64,000 nt of DNA from Gracilibacillus boraciitolerans JCM 21714 (GTDB lineage: Bacteria > Bacillota > Bacilli > Bacillales > Amphibacillaceae), in contig NZ_BAVS01000006.1 of NCBI RefSeq assembly GCF_000521485.1, positions 1 through 64,000 on the forward strand, given 5' to 3'. The position numbers and the translations under genes are program-made. The notes beneath the pieces are model-generated. The model was not told the origin of the DNA and made no database searches. It saw nothing but the letters and a program-made list of their open reading frames with translations. Shown here piece by piece: positions 50,725 to 62,689 of this stretch; position 1 is the stretch's first letter, and each line of letters starts with the position of its first letter.

Positions 50725-53047
50725 GTGAATCCCCCCAGTAACGCATATTCTAATACCGTATCTAAGTGATCAACCGGAATGAACGTTAATCCCTCACGAA
50801 CACTTTCAGGTATATCATCGAGATCCTTCTTATTATCGGCTGGAATTATAATAGTGGTAATCCCTGCTCGATGTGCACTTAATGATTTTTCTTTTAATCC
50901 ACCAATTGGCAGCACTCGGCCTCTTAAAGTAATTTCACCTGTCATTCCAACTTCTTTTCGAACAGCTCGTCCAGTTAATGCAGAAACAAGTGCAGTGGCA
51001 ATCGTGATACCCGCTGAAGGTCCATCCTTTGGTGTAGCACCTTCAGGAACATGAATATGAATATCATAATTTTCATTGAAATCAGGATCGATTTTAAATT
51101 TATCTGCACGTGACCGAATATAACTAAAGGCAGCTTGAGCAGACTCCTTCATCACGTCTCCTAGTTTACCTGTTAACGTTAATTTTCCTTTACCTTTAGA
51201 TAAACTTACCTCAATCGATAAGATATCACCACCAGCCGTTGTATAAGCAAGTCCTGTTGCCGCACCTATTTGATTTTCTTCTTCCATTATGCCATAGCGA
51301 AACATTGGTTTTCCCAAAATTGCTTCTAGTTGTTTTTCCGTGACAATTACCCGTTGTTTTTCTTTAGATACGATTATTTTAGCGGCTTTACGACAGATGG
51401 AAGCGAGTTGACGTTCTAAACCACGAACTCCTGCTTCTCTTGTATACACTCTAATTAATTTTAGTAATGCGTCATCTCTAATTTGTAAATGTCTTTTTTT
51501 TAGTCCATTTTCTCTTAATTGTTTTGTTAATAAATGATTTTTTGCAATGTGCAGTTTTTCTAGCTCTGTATACCCCCCCGCAATAGAAATCACTTCCATG
51601 CGATCAAATAATGGTCTGGGTACGGTAGCTAAAGTATTAGCAGTTGCAACAAACATCACCTTTGATAAATCGTATGTTTCTTCTAAATAATGATCGCTAA
51701 ACGTATTGTTTTGTTCAGGATCTAACACTTCCAACATAGCTGCAGAAGGATCACCTCTGAAATCATTGGACATTTTATCAATTTCATCTAATAAGAATAC
51801 TGGATTGATTGTTTCTGCCTTTTTCATTCCTTGAATAATTCGACCAGGTAATGCACCAACATAGGTACGACGATGACCTCGGATTTCCGCCTCATCTCTA
51901 ACACCACCAAGTGAAATTCTAACAAAGTGACGATCGATAGCTCTTGCAACAGATTTAGCTAATGAGGTTTTTCCAACTCCCGGAGGACCCACAAGACATA
52001 AGATCGGACCTTTCAAGGAGTTCGTTAATTGCTGAACAGCTAAATATTCTAGCACCCGTTCTTTGACTTTTTCCAAACCATAATGATCCTCATCTAAAAT
52101 ATTTTCCGCATGTTTAATATCTAAATTATCTTCTGTTTCCTCTGTCCATGGTAATGCGAGGATCCAATCAATATAATTACGGATGACTGAACTCTCAGCA
52201 GAGCTTTGTGGTACACGTTCATAACGATTAAGTTCTTTTTCAACTAATTGTACGATTCGATCAGGTAATTTTTTCTTTTCCAATTTCTTTCGTAAGCTTG
52301 CAATTTCACCAGTCTTACCGTCTTTATCACCAAGTTCATTCTGAATGGCCTTCATTTGTTCACGCAAGTAATATTCTTTTTGAGTTTCTTCCATCGATTT
52401 CTTCACACGTTGGCCAATTTTTCTTTCTAATTCTAATACTTCTTTTTCATTTGAAATGATATCGAGCAGTCTTTTAAGACGGATAATTACATCTTTCGTT
52501 TCCAGTATCTCTTGTTTATCAGACATTTTTAATGTGATATGTGATGCAACCACATCAGCAAAACGACTAGGCTCTTCAATATCTATTACACTGGCTAAGG
52601 ACTCTTTGCTTACTTTCTTGGAAATTTTAGTGTAGTATTCAAATTGTTCTAGTAGTGCACGTCGTAAGGCATCTTCTTCAGCTTTTTTGTGATGCACGTC
52701 TTCTATTTTATTAATTTCAACAAAAAATTGCTTTTCATCTTTGATGAATTGCTGAATTTCTGCACGATACAGTCCTTCTACAAGCACCCGCATCGTACCA
52801 TTTGGTAATTTAAGCATTTGGTTAACTTTTGCTACTGCACCAATCTTATGTATATCATCAGGACTAGGCTCATCAATAGCACTTTCCTTCTGTGCCGCCA
52901 AAAAGATTTGTTGATCATTCATCATTGCTTTTTCCAATGATTCAATAGATTTTTCGCGACCTACATCTAAATGTATAACCATGCCCGGAAAAACGATGAG
53001 ACCGCGCAAAGGTAATAGTGTATATGTATAAATTTTGATTCCGTCAT
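50721..53047 (-). CDS. lonA: ATP-dependent protease LonA (probable 1-base shift near the start)
   Basis: The 775-residue LonA degrades damaged and regulatory proteins. It has the N-terminal LON domain ([23 protein letters not shown]), AAA module with [18 protein letters not shown] and [10 protein letters not shown], and the Ser-Lys dyad in [19 protein letters not shown] and [14 protein letters not shown]. The best start is ATG 53047 after GGAGGTG (MTESK…); it is one A short (53033-53036) of the main frame. A C7 tract (51573-51579) adds Gly in [11 protein letters not shown]. The C6 at 50731-50736 sets the last residues; with five the end would read LLGDSHESK. lonB is absent between lonA and clpX. 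Confidence 0.94.
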
Positions 53048-53235
53048 ATGGCACCTCCGTCAAAGCTACTAGTTTTCTGTTTTTTTTTTTGATAATTCGC
53101 TAGTACTATTGTTGTTATGTGGATTTTCTATTTGTTATCAGTTTAAAGAAGTTTTTGTTTTTTTGTAAATCTATACGTTTTTATATACTTTCATATTTTA
53201 CATATAATTAGTTTTACCGGTTGTTTGTGAAACAT

Positions 53236-53271
53236 ACAAAATCCCTTGTTCTATAACAAGGGATTTTGTAT
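53236..53271 (-). terminator. Hairpin after clpX
   Basis: ACAAAATCCCTTGTT and AACAAGGGATTTTGT form a perfect 15-bp stem next to the clpX stop codon, followed by ATGTTT. Confidence 0.78.
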
Positions 53272-54543
53272 TTATGCACTCTCTTTTGGTAATTGAAGAT
53301 TTTGAACGGTACCATCCAGATGAACTAACTTCGGACGTCCATCTTCATCAGTGACGGTTTCTTTCGTAATGATACACTTTTTAATATCATCTCGTGAAGG
53401 TAGTTCAAACATAACTTCTAACATAATACCTTCGAGTATTGATCTTAAGCCACGTGCACCTGTTTTACGCTCGATTGCCTTTTTGGCAACCTCTTCCAAA
53501 GCACCATCTTCAAATTCTAATTCGACATTATCAATTTCAAATAGTTTGTTATATTGCTTTACTATTGCATTTTTAGGTTCTGTTAAAATTTCAACTAGCG
53601 TTTTTTCATCTAACGGTTCTAAACTGCCGATAACAGGTAAGCGTCCAATAAATTCTGGAATTAATCCAAAACGTAATAAATCTTCTGGAAGCACCTTGGA
53701 AAGTAAAGTAGCTTTATCCATTTCCTGATTTTCTGCATCTGCGCCGAAACCAATTACCTTCTTACCAAGACGGCGTTTAACAATCTGCTCAATACCATCA
53801 AACGCACCACCACAGATAAATAGAATATTAGTTGTATCAATTTGAATAAATTCCTGATGCGGATGTTTTCTTCCACCTTGTGGAGGTACACTGGCAGTAG
53901 TGCCTTCTAATATCTTTAATAGTGCCTGTTGTACACCTTCACCTGATACATCACGTGTAATCGATGGATTCTCTGATTTTCGTGCTACCTTATCAATTTC
54001 GTCGATATAAATAATACCTTTTTCCGCCTTCTCCACATCATAATCTGCTGCTTGGATCAGCTTTAATAAGATATTCTCAACATCTTCTCCCACATATCCT
54101 GCTTCTGTTAAGGAAGTAGCATCAGCTATCGCAAATGGGACATTTAAAATACGCGCTAGAGTTTGAGCTAATAATGTTTTACCGCTACCAGTTGGACCAA
54201 TCATAGCAATGTTACTTTTTGCTAATTCTACATCATCTTTCGTTTTTGGAGAATTAATCCGTTTATAATGATTATAGACCGCTACAGATAGGTTTTTCTT
54301 TGCTTTTTCTTGACCGATTACATAATCATTTAAAATTTCACATATTTCCTGTGGTTTCGGAATATCTTTATATTCCACTTCTTCTTCTGTACCTAATTCT
54401 TCTTCCACAATTTCCGTGCAAAGTTCAATACATTCATCACATATATAAACACCTGGTCCTGCAACTAACTTACGAACCTGGTCTTGACTTTTCCCACAAA
54501 ATGAACATTTTAATTGACCTTTTTCTTCATTAAATTTATACAT
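53272..54543 (-). CDS. clpX: ClpX, AAA+ unfoldase of the ClpXP protease
   Basis: The 423-residue protein begins [20 protein letters not shown] with the four-cysteine zinc domain (CSFC…CDEC), then [45 protein letters not shown], the RKH loop in GGRKHPHQ and RPKLVHLD near the end. The ATG at 54543 is the conserved start; a G7-containing SD (54552-54558) precedes it. Confidence 0.97.
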   Translation of the reverse strand: MYKFNEEKGQLKCSFCGKSQDQVRKLVAGPGVYICDECIELCTEIVEEELGTEEEVEYKDIPKPQEICEILNDYVIGQEKAKKNLSVAVYNHYKRINSPKTKDDVELAKSNIAMIGPTGSGKTLLAQTLARILNVPFAIADATSLTEAGYVGEDVENILLKLIQAADYDVEKAEKGIIYIDEIDKVARKSENPSITRDVSGEGVQQALLKILEGTTASVPPQGGRKHPHQEFIQIDTTNILFICGGAFDGIEQIVKRRLGKKVIGFGADAENQEMDKATLLSKVLPEDLLRFGLIPEFIGRLPVIGSLEPLDEKTLVEILTEPKNAIVKQYNKLFEIDNVELEFEDGALEEVAKKAIERKTGARGLRSILEGIMLEVMFELPSRDDIKKCIITKETVTDEDGRPKLVHLDGTVQNLQLPKESA

Positions 54544-54558
54544 GACATTCACCCCCCC

Positions 54559-54846
54559 TTGTTCAAAAAGTTTCATATGACCATAAAAGATAAGAAATTA
54601 TTTTCTTTAGCCCATCATATCAAATTGTTCCAAATTAAAAAAGCAATACACTTTAACGATGCTAACGTTTTAAAAGCGTAACAATATTTTAATCTGATTA
54701 CAAATAGTTTGCGCTATCTAGAAGAAGAGTTTCTTTATTTATATGTTAGTCTTAACAAATGTATATCCTTCTATTGCATGGAATTAATTATTATGTATAA
54801 GTTTGGACTTCTTTATATATGGGATTGGGGGGGCGCTTTGATGTTA
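54559..54846. other. Spacer between tig and clpX
   Basis: The 350-base gap between tig and clpX is A/T-rich and holds the clpX promoter region, an isolated G7 tract (54827-54833) and the tig terminator at its end. No conserved small gene is seen; the short plus-strand frame at 54709-54891 has no good RBS and no recognisable product. Confidence 0.5.
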
Positions 54847-54886
54847 GAGAAAACAAGGTACCAATCAGTGCACCTTGTTTTCTCTA
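54847..54886 (-). terminator. Terminator of tig
   Basis: GAGAAAACAAGGTGCA and GGTACCTTGTTTTCTC form a 13-16-bp stem just after the tig stop codon. Confidence 0.85.
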
Positions 54887-54894
54887 GCTAACTA

Positions 54895-56184
54895 TTATTT
54901 TGTTTTACTATTTTCTACAAGCACATCAATTGCTTTTTTGAACTTCAAATCATCTTGGAGTGCTGCAGTGTTTCCACCAAGCGCCTGCTTGATTTGATCG
55001 ATTTCCATGTTATACGATGAAGCCATTGTTTTTAATTCTTTTTCAACATCTTCGTCTGTTACTTGCACATTCTCTGCTGCAGCAATAGCTTCTAATGTTA
55101 AGTTAGTTTTGACACGTTTAGAAGCATCTTCCTTCATTTGGCCTTTCAATGCATCTTCATCTTGACCAGATAATTGGAAGTACATTTCCAATGTCATACC
55201 TTGCATTTGCAGTCTTTGCTCAAATTCTTGAAGCATACGATCTAATTCAGATTGCACCATTGCGTCAGGAATTTCCACTTCAGCGTTATCAGATGCTTGT
55301 TGGATTAAATCCTCACGTTTGTTGGCATCTGCTTCGTTTTCCTTCTGTTCTTGCAGACGTTTTTTTGTTTTGTCTCTTAATTCATCTAAGGTTTCTACTT
55401 CTTCGTCTACATCTTTTGCAAATTCATCATCCAATTCTGGAAGTTCTTTTGCTTTAATTTCATGAATTTTCACTTTGAATGTCGCATCTTTACCTGCTAG
55501 ATTCTCTGCATGGTATTCTTCAGGAAAAGTAACGGATACTTCTGTTTCTTCTCCAGTCTTCTTACCGATAAGCTGCTCTTCAAAACCTGGAATAAAGGAA
55601 CCAGATCCGATTTCTAATGAGTGGTTATCTGCTTGACCGCCTTCAAAAGCTTCCCCATCAACAAAACCTTCAAAATCGATAACGACAGTATCGCCATCTG
55701 CAATTTCGCCATCTTCTTTGACAACTAACTCTGCTTGTTGCTCCTGTTGTTTTTTAATTTCTTCTTCTACATCTTCATCTGTTACCTCTGTGGATTGTTC
55801 TTCCACTTCAAGCCCTTTATATTCGCCTAACTTCACTTCTGGCTTTACCGTTACTTTTGCAGTAAAAATAAGGTTTTTACCTTTTTCAATTTGTTCCACA
55901 TCAACTTCTGGTTGATCTACTGGTTCGATTCCAGTTTCTTCTACAGCAGCTGTATATTCACCAGGTAATACAATATCTACTGCATCTTGGTATAATGATT
56001 CTACACCAAAGCGTTTTTCAAACATTCCCCCCCTTGGTATTTTTCCTTTACGGAAGCCAGGTACTTGTACTTGTTTAACCACCTTTTTAAAGGCTTGGTC
56101 TAAAGCACTATTAAATTTGTCAGCATCAACTTCAACTGTTAATATGCCAACATTACCTTCTTGTTTTTCCCATTTTGCTGTCAT
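54895..56184 (-). CDS. tig: Trigger factor, ribosome-associated chaperone
   Basis: The 429-residue protein starts at [11 protein letters not shown] (ATG 56184 after GGAGGG), with the ribosome-docking loop [18 protein letters not shown], the PPIase domain ([42 protein letters not shown]) and the helical C-terminal chaperone domain. A C7 tract (56027-56033) adds a Gly inside the docking loop (IPRGG where IPRG is usual). Confidence 0.97.
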   Translation of the reverse strand: MTAKWEKQEGNVGILTVEVDADKFNSALDQAFKKVVKQVQVPGFRKGKIPRGGMFEKRFGVESLYQDAVDIVLPGEYTAAVEETGIEPVDQPEVDVEQIEKGKNLIFTAKVTVKPEVKLGEYKGLEVEEQSTEVTDEDVEEEIKKQQEQQAELVVKEDGEIADGDTVVIDFEGFVDGEAFEGGQADNHSLEIGSGSFIPGFEEQLIGKKTGEETEVSVTFPEEYHAENLAGKDATFKVKIHEIKAKELPELDDEFAKDVDEEVETLDELRDKTKKRLQEQKENEADANKREDLIQQASDNAEVEIPDAMVQSELDRMLQEFEQRLQMQGMTLEMYFQLSGQDEDALKGQMKEDASKRVKTNLTLEAIAAAENVQVTDEDVEKELKTMASSYNMEIDQIKQALGGNTAALQDDLKFKKAIDVLVENSKTK

Positions 56185-56412
56185 TCTAAATTCCCTCCAA
56201 CGTAAAAACTTGTATATTTGACGTTCATTCAATATACCATCTTATACTAGACCGAACGCAAATTGCAACCATCTTATTATAACATAATTGCTTTGGCTTT
56301 CAATAATAATAACATATGTAGTAATAAATTCTATATATACTGGGTTATACGTCTAAAATTGCTGCGTATAATGTCTCCGAAACATCAATCATTTTTAAGT
56401 AGTGTTCTTTCA

Positions 56413-57329
56413 TTAAGGAGGATTGACGATCATCCCATCTTCCATCAATTGAAAACTTTTGCTCACATAAAAGTTCAGCGACTCAGCAAAAACTTGGTAA
56501 TTTTCTTTTTGAGGTAAAAATGGTGTAAAGACATAGGCAAATCGTTCTAATATAAATTGAATCATTTGATATTTAGTAGGATCATGATGCTGTACATCTT
56601 CTAAATATTGGGTCACACCTGTAAAAAAAGAGGTAGGTAAAATAGAATCACTTGCTGGCATATCTAACGTATCCATCAAATTGAATTTTTCGATTTGCAA
56701 TGGTTTGGATGGCAGCAGCTTTTCGTAATATTCTAAAATAGCTGTTTTCACTACGGGATGAATAGCTGGATCTTGAAGCATTTTTCGAAAGATTGCTTTA
56801 TCTGTTTTAGTTTTCAATTGTAGTAATCGCTTCACCATATACCATTGTTTACGATCATTCTTCTCTTTCATTGCCTCTTCTAATTGCTTTTCTATTTCTA
56901 TGTACGATTGTTTATCATCCTGCTCTTGTAATTCACTACTAAGCTGATACATATGTCTTAATTGTTCCGCAATATGATCTGGTATATTCTGTTCTTCTAA
57001 AGCATCTTCAATCAGATACATAACTTCTTTATATTTGCTCGATTGAAATAATAAGGTGGAATAAATATGTACGTAATATGCAAAGTACTGATCTTTTCGG
57101 GCGATTAAATCTTCACAGAATTCTTCTGCCTGGTCTTGCATATTTAACTCCATCATGCATATTAATTTACCTGTCATCACCTCATGTGAATCAACTCCAA
57201 TATCTGTAAGCTTAAGGAAATAATCGTAAGCCAGATCAAATTGATTCTCCTGCATCGCCTTTTTTGCTTGCTCTTCCAGGTTATCCTTCCATTTTGAAAA
57301 ATAATTATATTTTTCCGTTCCTCTTCCAT
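56413..57329 (-). CDS. ysoA: YsoA-like TPR protein (probable 1-base shift near the start)
   Basis: A helical protein of about 305 residues with TPR-like repeats (AYDYFLKLTDIGVD, AEEFCEDLIARKDQYFAYYVHIYSTLLFQSSKYKEVMYLIEDAL). The main frame begins at MQENQFDL, but an ATG at 57329 after AGGTGAAA gives MEEERKK; one A restored at 57310-57314 (T5 on +) joins them through YNYFSKWKDNLEEQAKKA. Its place after tig matches B. subtilis ysoA. No enzymatic motif is seen. Confidence 0.75.
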
Positions 57330-57588
57330 ATTTTCACCTGCCTATATGTAGTAGCTACTATTATAAATTTTATTTTTATATTACTCAAGTGCTAGAAAAT
57401 GAAAGAATCAATAAATTGTAATTATTACCATTTACTCTTCCTACACTTTATTATTATCCATTCACTATTCCCAATAAATCGTAACTTCATTATAAATGAT
57501 ATCGCTTCATAAAGTAATATAACAATTTTATCTATCATACATTATTAATAGTTAGAATATGCTGAAGAGGTTGAAAGAAGTTTATATG

Positions 57589-57800
57589 TCACATTATCTT
57601 AATGATTTCGAAATCTACTTATATCATCAAGGCATACCTATCACCACTATAAATTTCTCAGTTGTCATTTCATGCAAAATCGGTTTCAATTCACCGTTAG
57701 AGCCCCGAAATGCTTCACCTATAGAATTTGCTGACAAACAAAATACTTCTCTACATCAAGTAGTCCAAGAAGATTGGCACCATCAAAATAGCATATAAAA
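57589..57800 (+). pseudogene. glgB: Remnant of glycogen branching enzyme glgB (N-terminus only)
   Basis: MSHYLNDFEIYLYHQG resembles the start of GlgB (…DIYLFHEG…). After a frame change the text TYHHYKFLSCHF, then RFQFTVRAPKCFTYRIC, matches the CBM48 part (…FLGCHF…FTVWAPNA…). A stop follows and the remaining ~550 codons are missing before glgC begins at 57859. I infer a decayed glgB, the usual first gene of a glgBCDAP operon. Confidence 0.6.
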
Positions 57801-57858
57801 GTGAAATTACCACCATAAGCTATGTTGGTTTTTCAAAAAAATAAAGAGGAGGGCTATC

Positions 57859-58998
57859 ATGAAGAAGGAATGTGTAACAATGCTTCTAGCAGGAGGTGTG
57901 GGTAAACGTCTCGGATTATTAACCCAAAATATAGCCAAACCTGCTGTTCCTTTTGGTGGAAGATATCGGATTATTGACTTCACCTTGAGCAATTGCTTAA
58001 ATTCACGAATGTACACAGTTGGCGTACTAACACAATACTCGCCCCCCCTTGAACTCCACAAACATATTGGAGTTGGGAAACCATGGGATATGGATCGGAT
58101 GGAAGATGGCCTCACTATATTATCTCCATTCACAGTCAATGATGGTGGCAGCTGGTATCTAGGTACTGCGGATGCTATCACGAAAAATATTAATTATATA
58201 GAAGGATATGATCCTGAATATCTAATCGTTCTTTCAGGAGACCATATTTATCATATGGATTACACAAAATTATTACAGCAACATAAGGAAAAAGGCGCAG
58301 ATGTTACGATCTCTGCTATTGAAGTTCCATGGGAGGAAACCTCTCGGTTCGGCATCTTAAATACTACAGATGATCTTAAAATATATCAATTTGAAGAGAA
58401 GCCAATGAAGGCAAAAAACAATTTAGCTTCCATGGGAATTTACATTTTTAATTGGAAAATCTTAAAGGATTATTTAGAGGATGATGCGACAAACAATAAT
58501 TCCAATCATGATTTTGGACAGGATATTCTTCCGGCCATGATTGAGAACAACCTCTCCCTCTATGCTTATCGTTTTGAAGGCTATTGGAAAGATGTAGGCA
58601 CGATCAATAGTTATTGGGAAGCACATATGGATCTATTAGAAGACCATCTTCCCTTTTCGCTAAACAATGATGAATGGAGAATTTATTCACATGATTCCAA
58701 TTTTTCTCCCCAATTAATCGATAAAAATACCAGTATTCATCATTCCTTAGTAAATAATGGATGCGTCATTTCCGGTACAATAGACCACACTGTATTATTT
58801 GAAAATGTAGAAATTAAAAAAGACGCTATCGTGAAAGAATCGATTCTTCTCCCTGGAGTACGCGTAGGAGAAAATGCTTTTTTGCAACGTGTGATTGTCC
58901 AGGAAAATGTAACAATTCCAGCGAATACTAGAATTATAGCGAATTCTGACTCGGAACCTGTTGTTCTATCAAATGAGAATTTGGAATCAATATCTTAA
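57859..58998 (+). CDS. glgC: Glucose-1-phosphate adenylyltransferase GlgC
   Basis: GlgC makes ADP-glucose for glycogen. The 379-residue protein has [106 protein letters not shown] and a C-terminal left-handed beta-helix. A C7 tract (58042-58048) makes Pro-Pro where one Pro is usual. The RBS is GAGGAGGG. It is followed by glgD. Confidence 0.95.
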   Translation: MKKECVTMLLAGGVGKRLGLLTQNIAKPAVPFGGRYRIIDFTLSNCLNSRMYTVGVLTQYSPPLELHKHIGVGKPWDMDRMEDGLTILSPFTVNDGGSWYLGTADAITKNINYIEGYDPEYLIVLSGDHIYHMDYTKLLQQHKEKGADVTISAIEVPWEETSRFGILNTTDDLKIYQFEEKPMKAKNNLASMGIYIFNWKILKDYLEDDATNNNSNHDFGQDILPAMIENNLSLYAYRFEGYWKDVGTINSYWEAHMDLLEDHLPFSLNNDEWRIYSHDSNFSPQLIDKNTSIHHSLVNNGCVISGTIDHTVLFENVEIKKDAIVKESILLPGVRVGENAFLQRVIVQENVTIPANTRIIANSDSEPVVLSNENLESIS

Positions 58999-59013
58999 GG
59001 AGGTGAAGATATA

Positions 59014-60123
59014 ATGGAAACAATGATGGGATTGATCAACTTAGAACACGAACACGATTTTCTTAATGAATTAAATTATTTTAGATGCGGAGCAGCTACC
59101 CCCTTTTGCAGGAAGATATCGTTTGATCGATTTCACGCTTTCTAACATGATTAAGTCTGATATTAGCGAAGTAGCAATCTTCACCACAAGCAAATACCGT
59201 TCATTATTGGACCATTTGGGATCTGGAGCAGATTGGGAATTAAATAAACGTCATGGTGGATTATTTATTCTTCCACCACAATGCAAGAGGCCACTGATAT
59301 TTCTAAAGGGGGGGACTTAAGACACTTTCGCAATAATTGGGATTACTTTGAAACAAGCAAGGCAGATTATGTCTTAATAAGTAGTAGCCAGTTTGTTTCC
59401 AATATGGATTATCAAGCGTTATTCAACAGTCATTTAGAGTCAAAGGCAGATATCACGTTACTTACCACACACTATGATCTATTGCCTGAACATGATGCCT
59501 GTCTGAAAGTAGAGGTCGATGCGGATAACCAGGTGAAAACTATAACCAATGATACAAAAAATCCCCATGTTTTCTCAGGGGGGGTTTATGTGATAAAGAA
59601 ATCTTTACTTTATGCCTTAATAGAGGCATGCATTGCTAACTACAAAGAAAATTTCTTCTTAGATGGTGTTATTACCAATCTAAATTGTTTAAAAGTCCAT
59701 TCCTATTATTATGAAGGTTACAGCGTCATAATCAACTCCATCGACAGCTATTACAAGCAAAGCTTAGCGTTACTCGAAATAGATAATTATCGTCAATTAT
59801 TTTCTGAATGGGAACGTGTTTATACGAAAATTGGAAATCAAGCTCCTACTAAATATAACAGTTCAGCCAAAGTATCAAGATCCATGATAGCAACTGGTGG
59901 TGTCATAAATGGAGAGGTCGATAACTCTATTCTATTCAGAGGCGTAAAAGTGGGAAAAGGTGCGAAAATAAAAAACTCCATCATCCTTCAACATTGCACA
60001 ATTAGAGATGGTGCTCATATAGAAAATGTCATCTTAGATAAAGATGTAACGATTACAGAAGATCAATTGCTAAAAGGAGCTAAAGAACAACCTTTTATAG
60101 TTGCAAAAAACAAAACGGTTTAA
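59014..60123 (+). CDS. glgD: GlgD, non-catalytic partner of GlgC (two frame breaks)
   Basis: GlgD is the regulatory paralogue of GlgC. The start METMMGLINLEHEHDFLNELNYFRCGAA is lost at 59099-59103, where four C rather than five give ATPFAGRYRLIDF. The next break near 59281 lacks one A (PPQMQEATDIS). The remainder has NNWDYF, ADYVLISSSQFVSNMD, FLDGVI and a beta-helix end (SMIATGGVINGEVDNSILFRGVKVG). G7 tracts at 59308-59314 and 59578-59584 add a Gly in SKGGDL and FSGGVY. About 369 residues. glgA and glgP do not follow. Confidence 0.9.
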
Positions 60124-60176
60124 AGAGATTTATCAATGGTTCATAAGATTTTTATATATAGTAACTTCCGACCAAA

Positions 60177-60213
60177 TAAAAAACCTCACAACGCTAATCG
60201 TTGTAAGGTTTTG
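60177..60213 (-). terminator. Terminator of the tRNA pair
   Basis: AAAACCTTACAACG and CGTTGTGAGGTTTT form a 14-bp stem followed by TTTATTTGG on the minus strand. It may also end glgD transcription from the other side. Confidence 0.85.
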
Positions 60214-60217
60214 GTAA

Positions 60218-60291
60218 TGTCCCAAGCAGGATTCGAACCTGCGACCCACAGCTTAGAAGGCTGTTGCTCTATCCAGCTGAGCTATTGGGAC
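60218..60291 (-). tRNA. tRNA-Arg (anticodon UCU)
   Basis: The cloverleaf is complete: acceptor GTCCCAA/TTGGGAC, D-arm AGCTCAGCTGGATAGAGC, anticodon loop CTTCTAA, T-arm CAGGTTCGAATCCTG. CCA is not encoded. Confidence 0.96.
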
Positions 60292-60292
60292 A

Positions 60293-60366
60293 TGGAGCGG
60301 GTGAAGGGAATCGAACCCTCGACATCAGCTTGGAAGGCTGAGGTTTTACCACTAAACTACACCCGC
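60293..60366 (-). tRNA. tRNA-Gly (anticodon UCC)
   Basis: Acceptor GCGGGTG/CACCCGC, D-arm AGTTTAGTGGTAAAAC, anticodon loop CTTCCAA, T-arm GAGGGTTCGATTCCC. CCA is encoded. It lies two bases upstream of tRNA-Arg. Confidence 0.96.
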
Positions 60367-60626
60367 AACGAATTAGAATATGTATGTTTAAAATGATTAT
60401 CTCGTTAACGGACAAATACTATTATATAAATTTGCGTAGTCAATGTCAACAGTTATTAAGAAATATTTTAATATTTTTGTGATATTTATATATTGCTCCA
60501 CATGATAAGTGATAGCTCCATGAGACAAAGAGAGACTCCCCCCCTTAAGTGACATCATAAAGTCAGTTAGTATCTAATAAACCTCTATCTCATGAAGCTA
60601 AGCTTATGTCTTGTATGAACAACTTA

Positions 60627-61154
60627 CTAAAAATTAGTCAATGATGTTTGGTAAGCAAGACTAGAGATTTCTTGACCTTCTTTTGTATAAAAATGGACTG
60701 ACACATCTTCTAATTGATCATCAGCTGTTAATAATGCATAAGAGCCTGGATAGGAACTTCTTGGCTGACGCAGACTGCCAGGGTTTATAAACAATTGATC
60801 ATTCACCTTTTCCACAGCAGCAACATGGGCATGACCTACACAAATAATATTCGCACCTAATTCTTCCGCTCGATAAGAGGCAGGCATTAGTGTCGATTTA
60901 ATTTGAAATAAATGACCATGCGTCACAAAAAAGTGCAACTTTCCAACAGAAAAATCCAGTTCCTCAGGAAAGCGAAAATCCCTGTCCATATTTCCTTGTA
61001 CTTTCTCGAATCCTTCAAGCGGCTCACTATCATATTCAAGCTCTGAATCGCCACAATGGATCATAGCATCCACTTCGTTCTGATGCCTTGCTTTAATTTC
61101 TGAAACCTCTTGACTCCAGCCATGACTATCACTAATTATGAGAACTTTAGCCAT
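60627..61154 (-). CDS. ysnB: YsnB, YfcE/MJ0936-family metallophosphoesterase
   Basis: The 175-residue phosphodiesterase has the metal-binding motifs ISDSHG, HCGDSE, QGNMDRD, THGH and VGHAHVA in the usual order. The true substrate in Bacillus is not known. It follows rdgB as in B. subtilis (rph-rdgB-ysnB). Confidence 0.92.
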   Translation of the reverse strand: MAKVLIISDSHGWSQEVSEIKARHQNEVDAMIHCGDSELEYDSEPLEGFEKVQGNMDRDFRFPEELDFSVGKLHFFVTHGHLFQIKSTLMPASYRAEELGANIICVGHAHVAAVEKVNDQLFINPGSLRQPRSSYPGSYALLTADDQLEDVSVHFYTKEGQEISSLAYQTSLTNF

Positions 61155-61180
61155 TCTTACATCTCCTTACATCAAACAAT

Positions 61181-61774
61181 TTATAATTCCTTTACCCACT
61201 TCTCAATTTTATCTAACGCTTTTCTACGATGACTAATATTATTTTTTTCTTCAGGTGTTAGCTCAGCCATTGTTCGGCTACTACCCGCAGGATAAAAAAT
61301 AGGATCATAACCAAATCCATATTCACCAATGGCTTCAAAACCAATCATACCTTCACACTCTCCACGTTTTAATATGATCTTTTCATCTGGTTGTGCAATT
61401 GCTAAAACACAAACAAAACGACCAGAACGCTGCTCCTTCGGTACGTCGCTTAATTCGTTTAACACTTTTTGCAGATTTGCGAGATCATCTTTTTCTTCTC
61501 CAGCATATCTTGCTGAATACACTCCCGGCGCACCATTCAATGCGTCAATTTCTATGCCTGAATCATCGGAAATAACTGGAAGGTTGAATTTCTCACAAAT
61601 TGCTTCAGCTTTTATTGCTGCATTTTCTTCAAAGGTACTACCTGTTTCTTCGATATCTTCAACTAGTTCAGGAAAATCTAATAATGAAGAGACTCTTATT
61701 CCAAGCGGCTCAAACAATCCTTTAAAGTCTTTCATTTTTCCAGGGTTTTTTGTGGCAATAATTAATTCCTTCAT
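61181..61774 (-). CDS. rdgB: dITP/XTP pyrophosphatase RdgB
   Basis: This enzyme cleaves deaminated purine nucleotides. The 197-residue protein has the signature IATKNPGKMKDF, ETGSTFEENAAIKA, SDDSGIEIDALNGAPGVYSARYAG, GYGFGYDPIF and SHRRKALDK. The ATG at 61774 (MKELIIATKN) is taken; an in-frame TTG at 61783 lies too close to the AGGAG. Confidence 0.96.
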   Translation of the reverse strand: MKELIIATKNPGKMKDFKGLFEPLGIRVSSLLDFPELVEDIEETGSTFEENAAIKAEAICEKFNLPVISDDSGIEIDALNGAPGVYSARYAGEEKDDLANLQKVLNELSDVPKEQRSGRFVCVLAIAQPDEKIILKRGECEGMIGFEAIGEYGFGYDPIFYPAGSSRTMAELTPEEKNNISHRRKALDKIEKWVKEL

Positions 61775-61790
61775 ATGAGTCAAGCTCCTA

Positions 61791-62533
61791 TTACAATTCT
61801 AATTTCTCTTGATATGGTTTAATTGCTTCTGCTTGGATTTCAAAAATTTCTTTCATTCCTTTTTCTGCCAAAGCTAACATTTTTGTTAACTGAGCGTTAC
61901 TAAAGGTTGCTTCTTCGCCTGTACCTTGTATTTCAACGAATTCACCTTTTCCTGTCATTACAATATTCATATCAACATCTGCTTGAGCATCTTCCGAATA
62001 CTCCAGATCTAAAATCTCTGATCCATCTGGTAGTACACCAACAGAGATTGCTGCCAAGTAATCTGTTATCGGAAATTTTTTTATTTTGTTTTCGTCCACT
62101 AATTTACCTAATGCATGGACACTGCTACAAAGGCTCCTGTTATCGAAGCTGTTCTAGTTCCTCCATCTGCTTGAATCACATCGCAGTCCACCCAAACGGT
62201 TCTCTCACCAATTGCTTCTAAATCTACTACAGCACGTAGAGAGCGGCCAATCAAACGTTGAATTTCCATCGTTCTTCCTGACACCTTACCTTTAGAGGAT
62301 TCGCGAATATTTCGTGTTTCCGTTGCGCGTGGTAACATTGCATATTCCGCCGTAATCCAACCTTTTTTAGACCCTCTCATGAATGGGGGGGGAACTCGAT
62401 CTTCGACACTAGCATTACAGATTATCTTTGTGTCGCCTACTGTAATAAGTACCGATCCTTCCGCATGTTTAATAAAATTTGTTTGAATTTCAATCTTTCG
62501 TAATTGATCAATTTCTCTTCCTGTTACTCGCAT
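61791..62533 (-). CDS. rph: Ribonuclease PH (frame broken once near 62114)
   Basis: RNase PH trims tRNA 3' ends with phosphate. It has [70 protein letters not shown] and [17 protein letters not shown]. One G is missing near 62114 (ATGCATTA for ATGGCATTA), after which [29 protein letters not shown] and [12 protein letters not shown] continue. About 247 residues. The G8 on the plus strand (62385-62392) codes VPPPFMRG, where VPPFMRG is usual. Followed by rdgB. Confidence 0.95.
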
Positions 62534-62689
62534 TTATACTTCCTCCTTACATTCTGTTCTATCTTAACATATTTTCTCAGCAGATTGTGTTTTCATACAT
62601 CTGACTTTTCATCTGAAATAGTAAAACGAGTCGAGAACATATCAATTATTTCCCATCACAAAGCCAAACGACGTAATGAATCACGATAA

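Noticed and set aside
50721-54543. lonB between lonA and clpX
   Set aside because: Only one Lon gene is present (LonA type with full N-terminal domain); clpX follows directly upstream of it.
54709-54891. 60-codon plus-strand frame in the tig–clpX gap
   Set aside because: No convincing RBS, no recognisable product, and it runs into the tig terminator hairpin.
60136-60396. 86-codon plus-strand frame
   Set aside because: It is the antisense translation of tRNA-Arg and tRNA-Gly (GFEPATHSLEG and GIEPSTSAWKAE are well-known tRNA antisense peptides).
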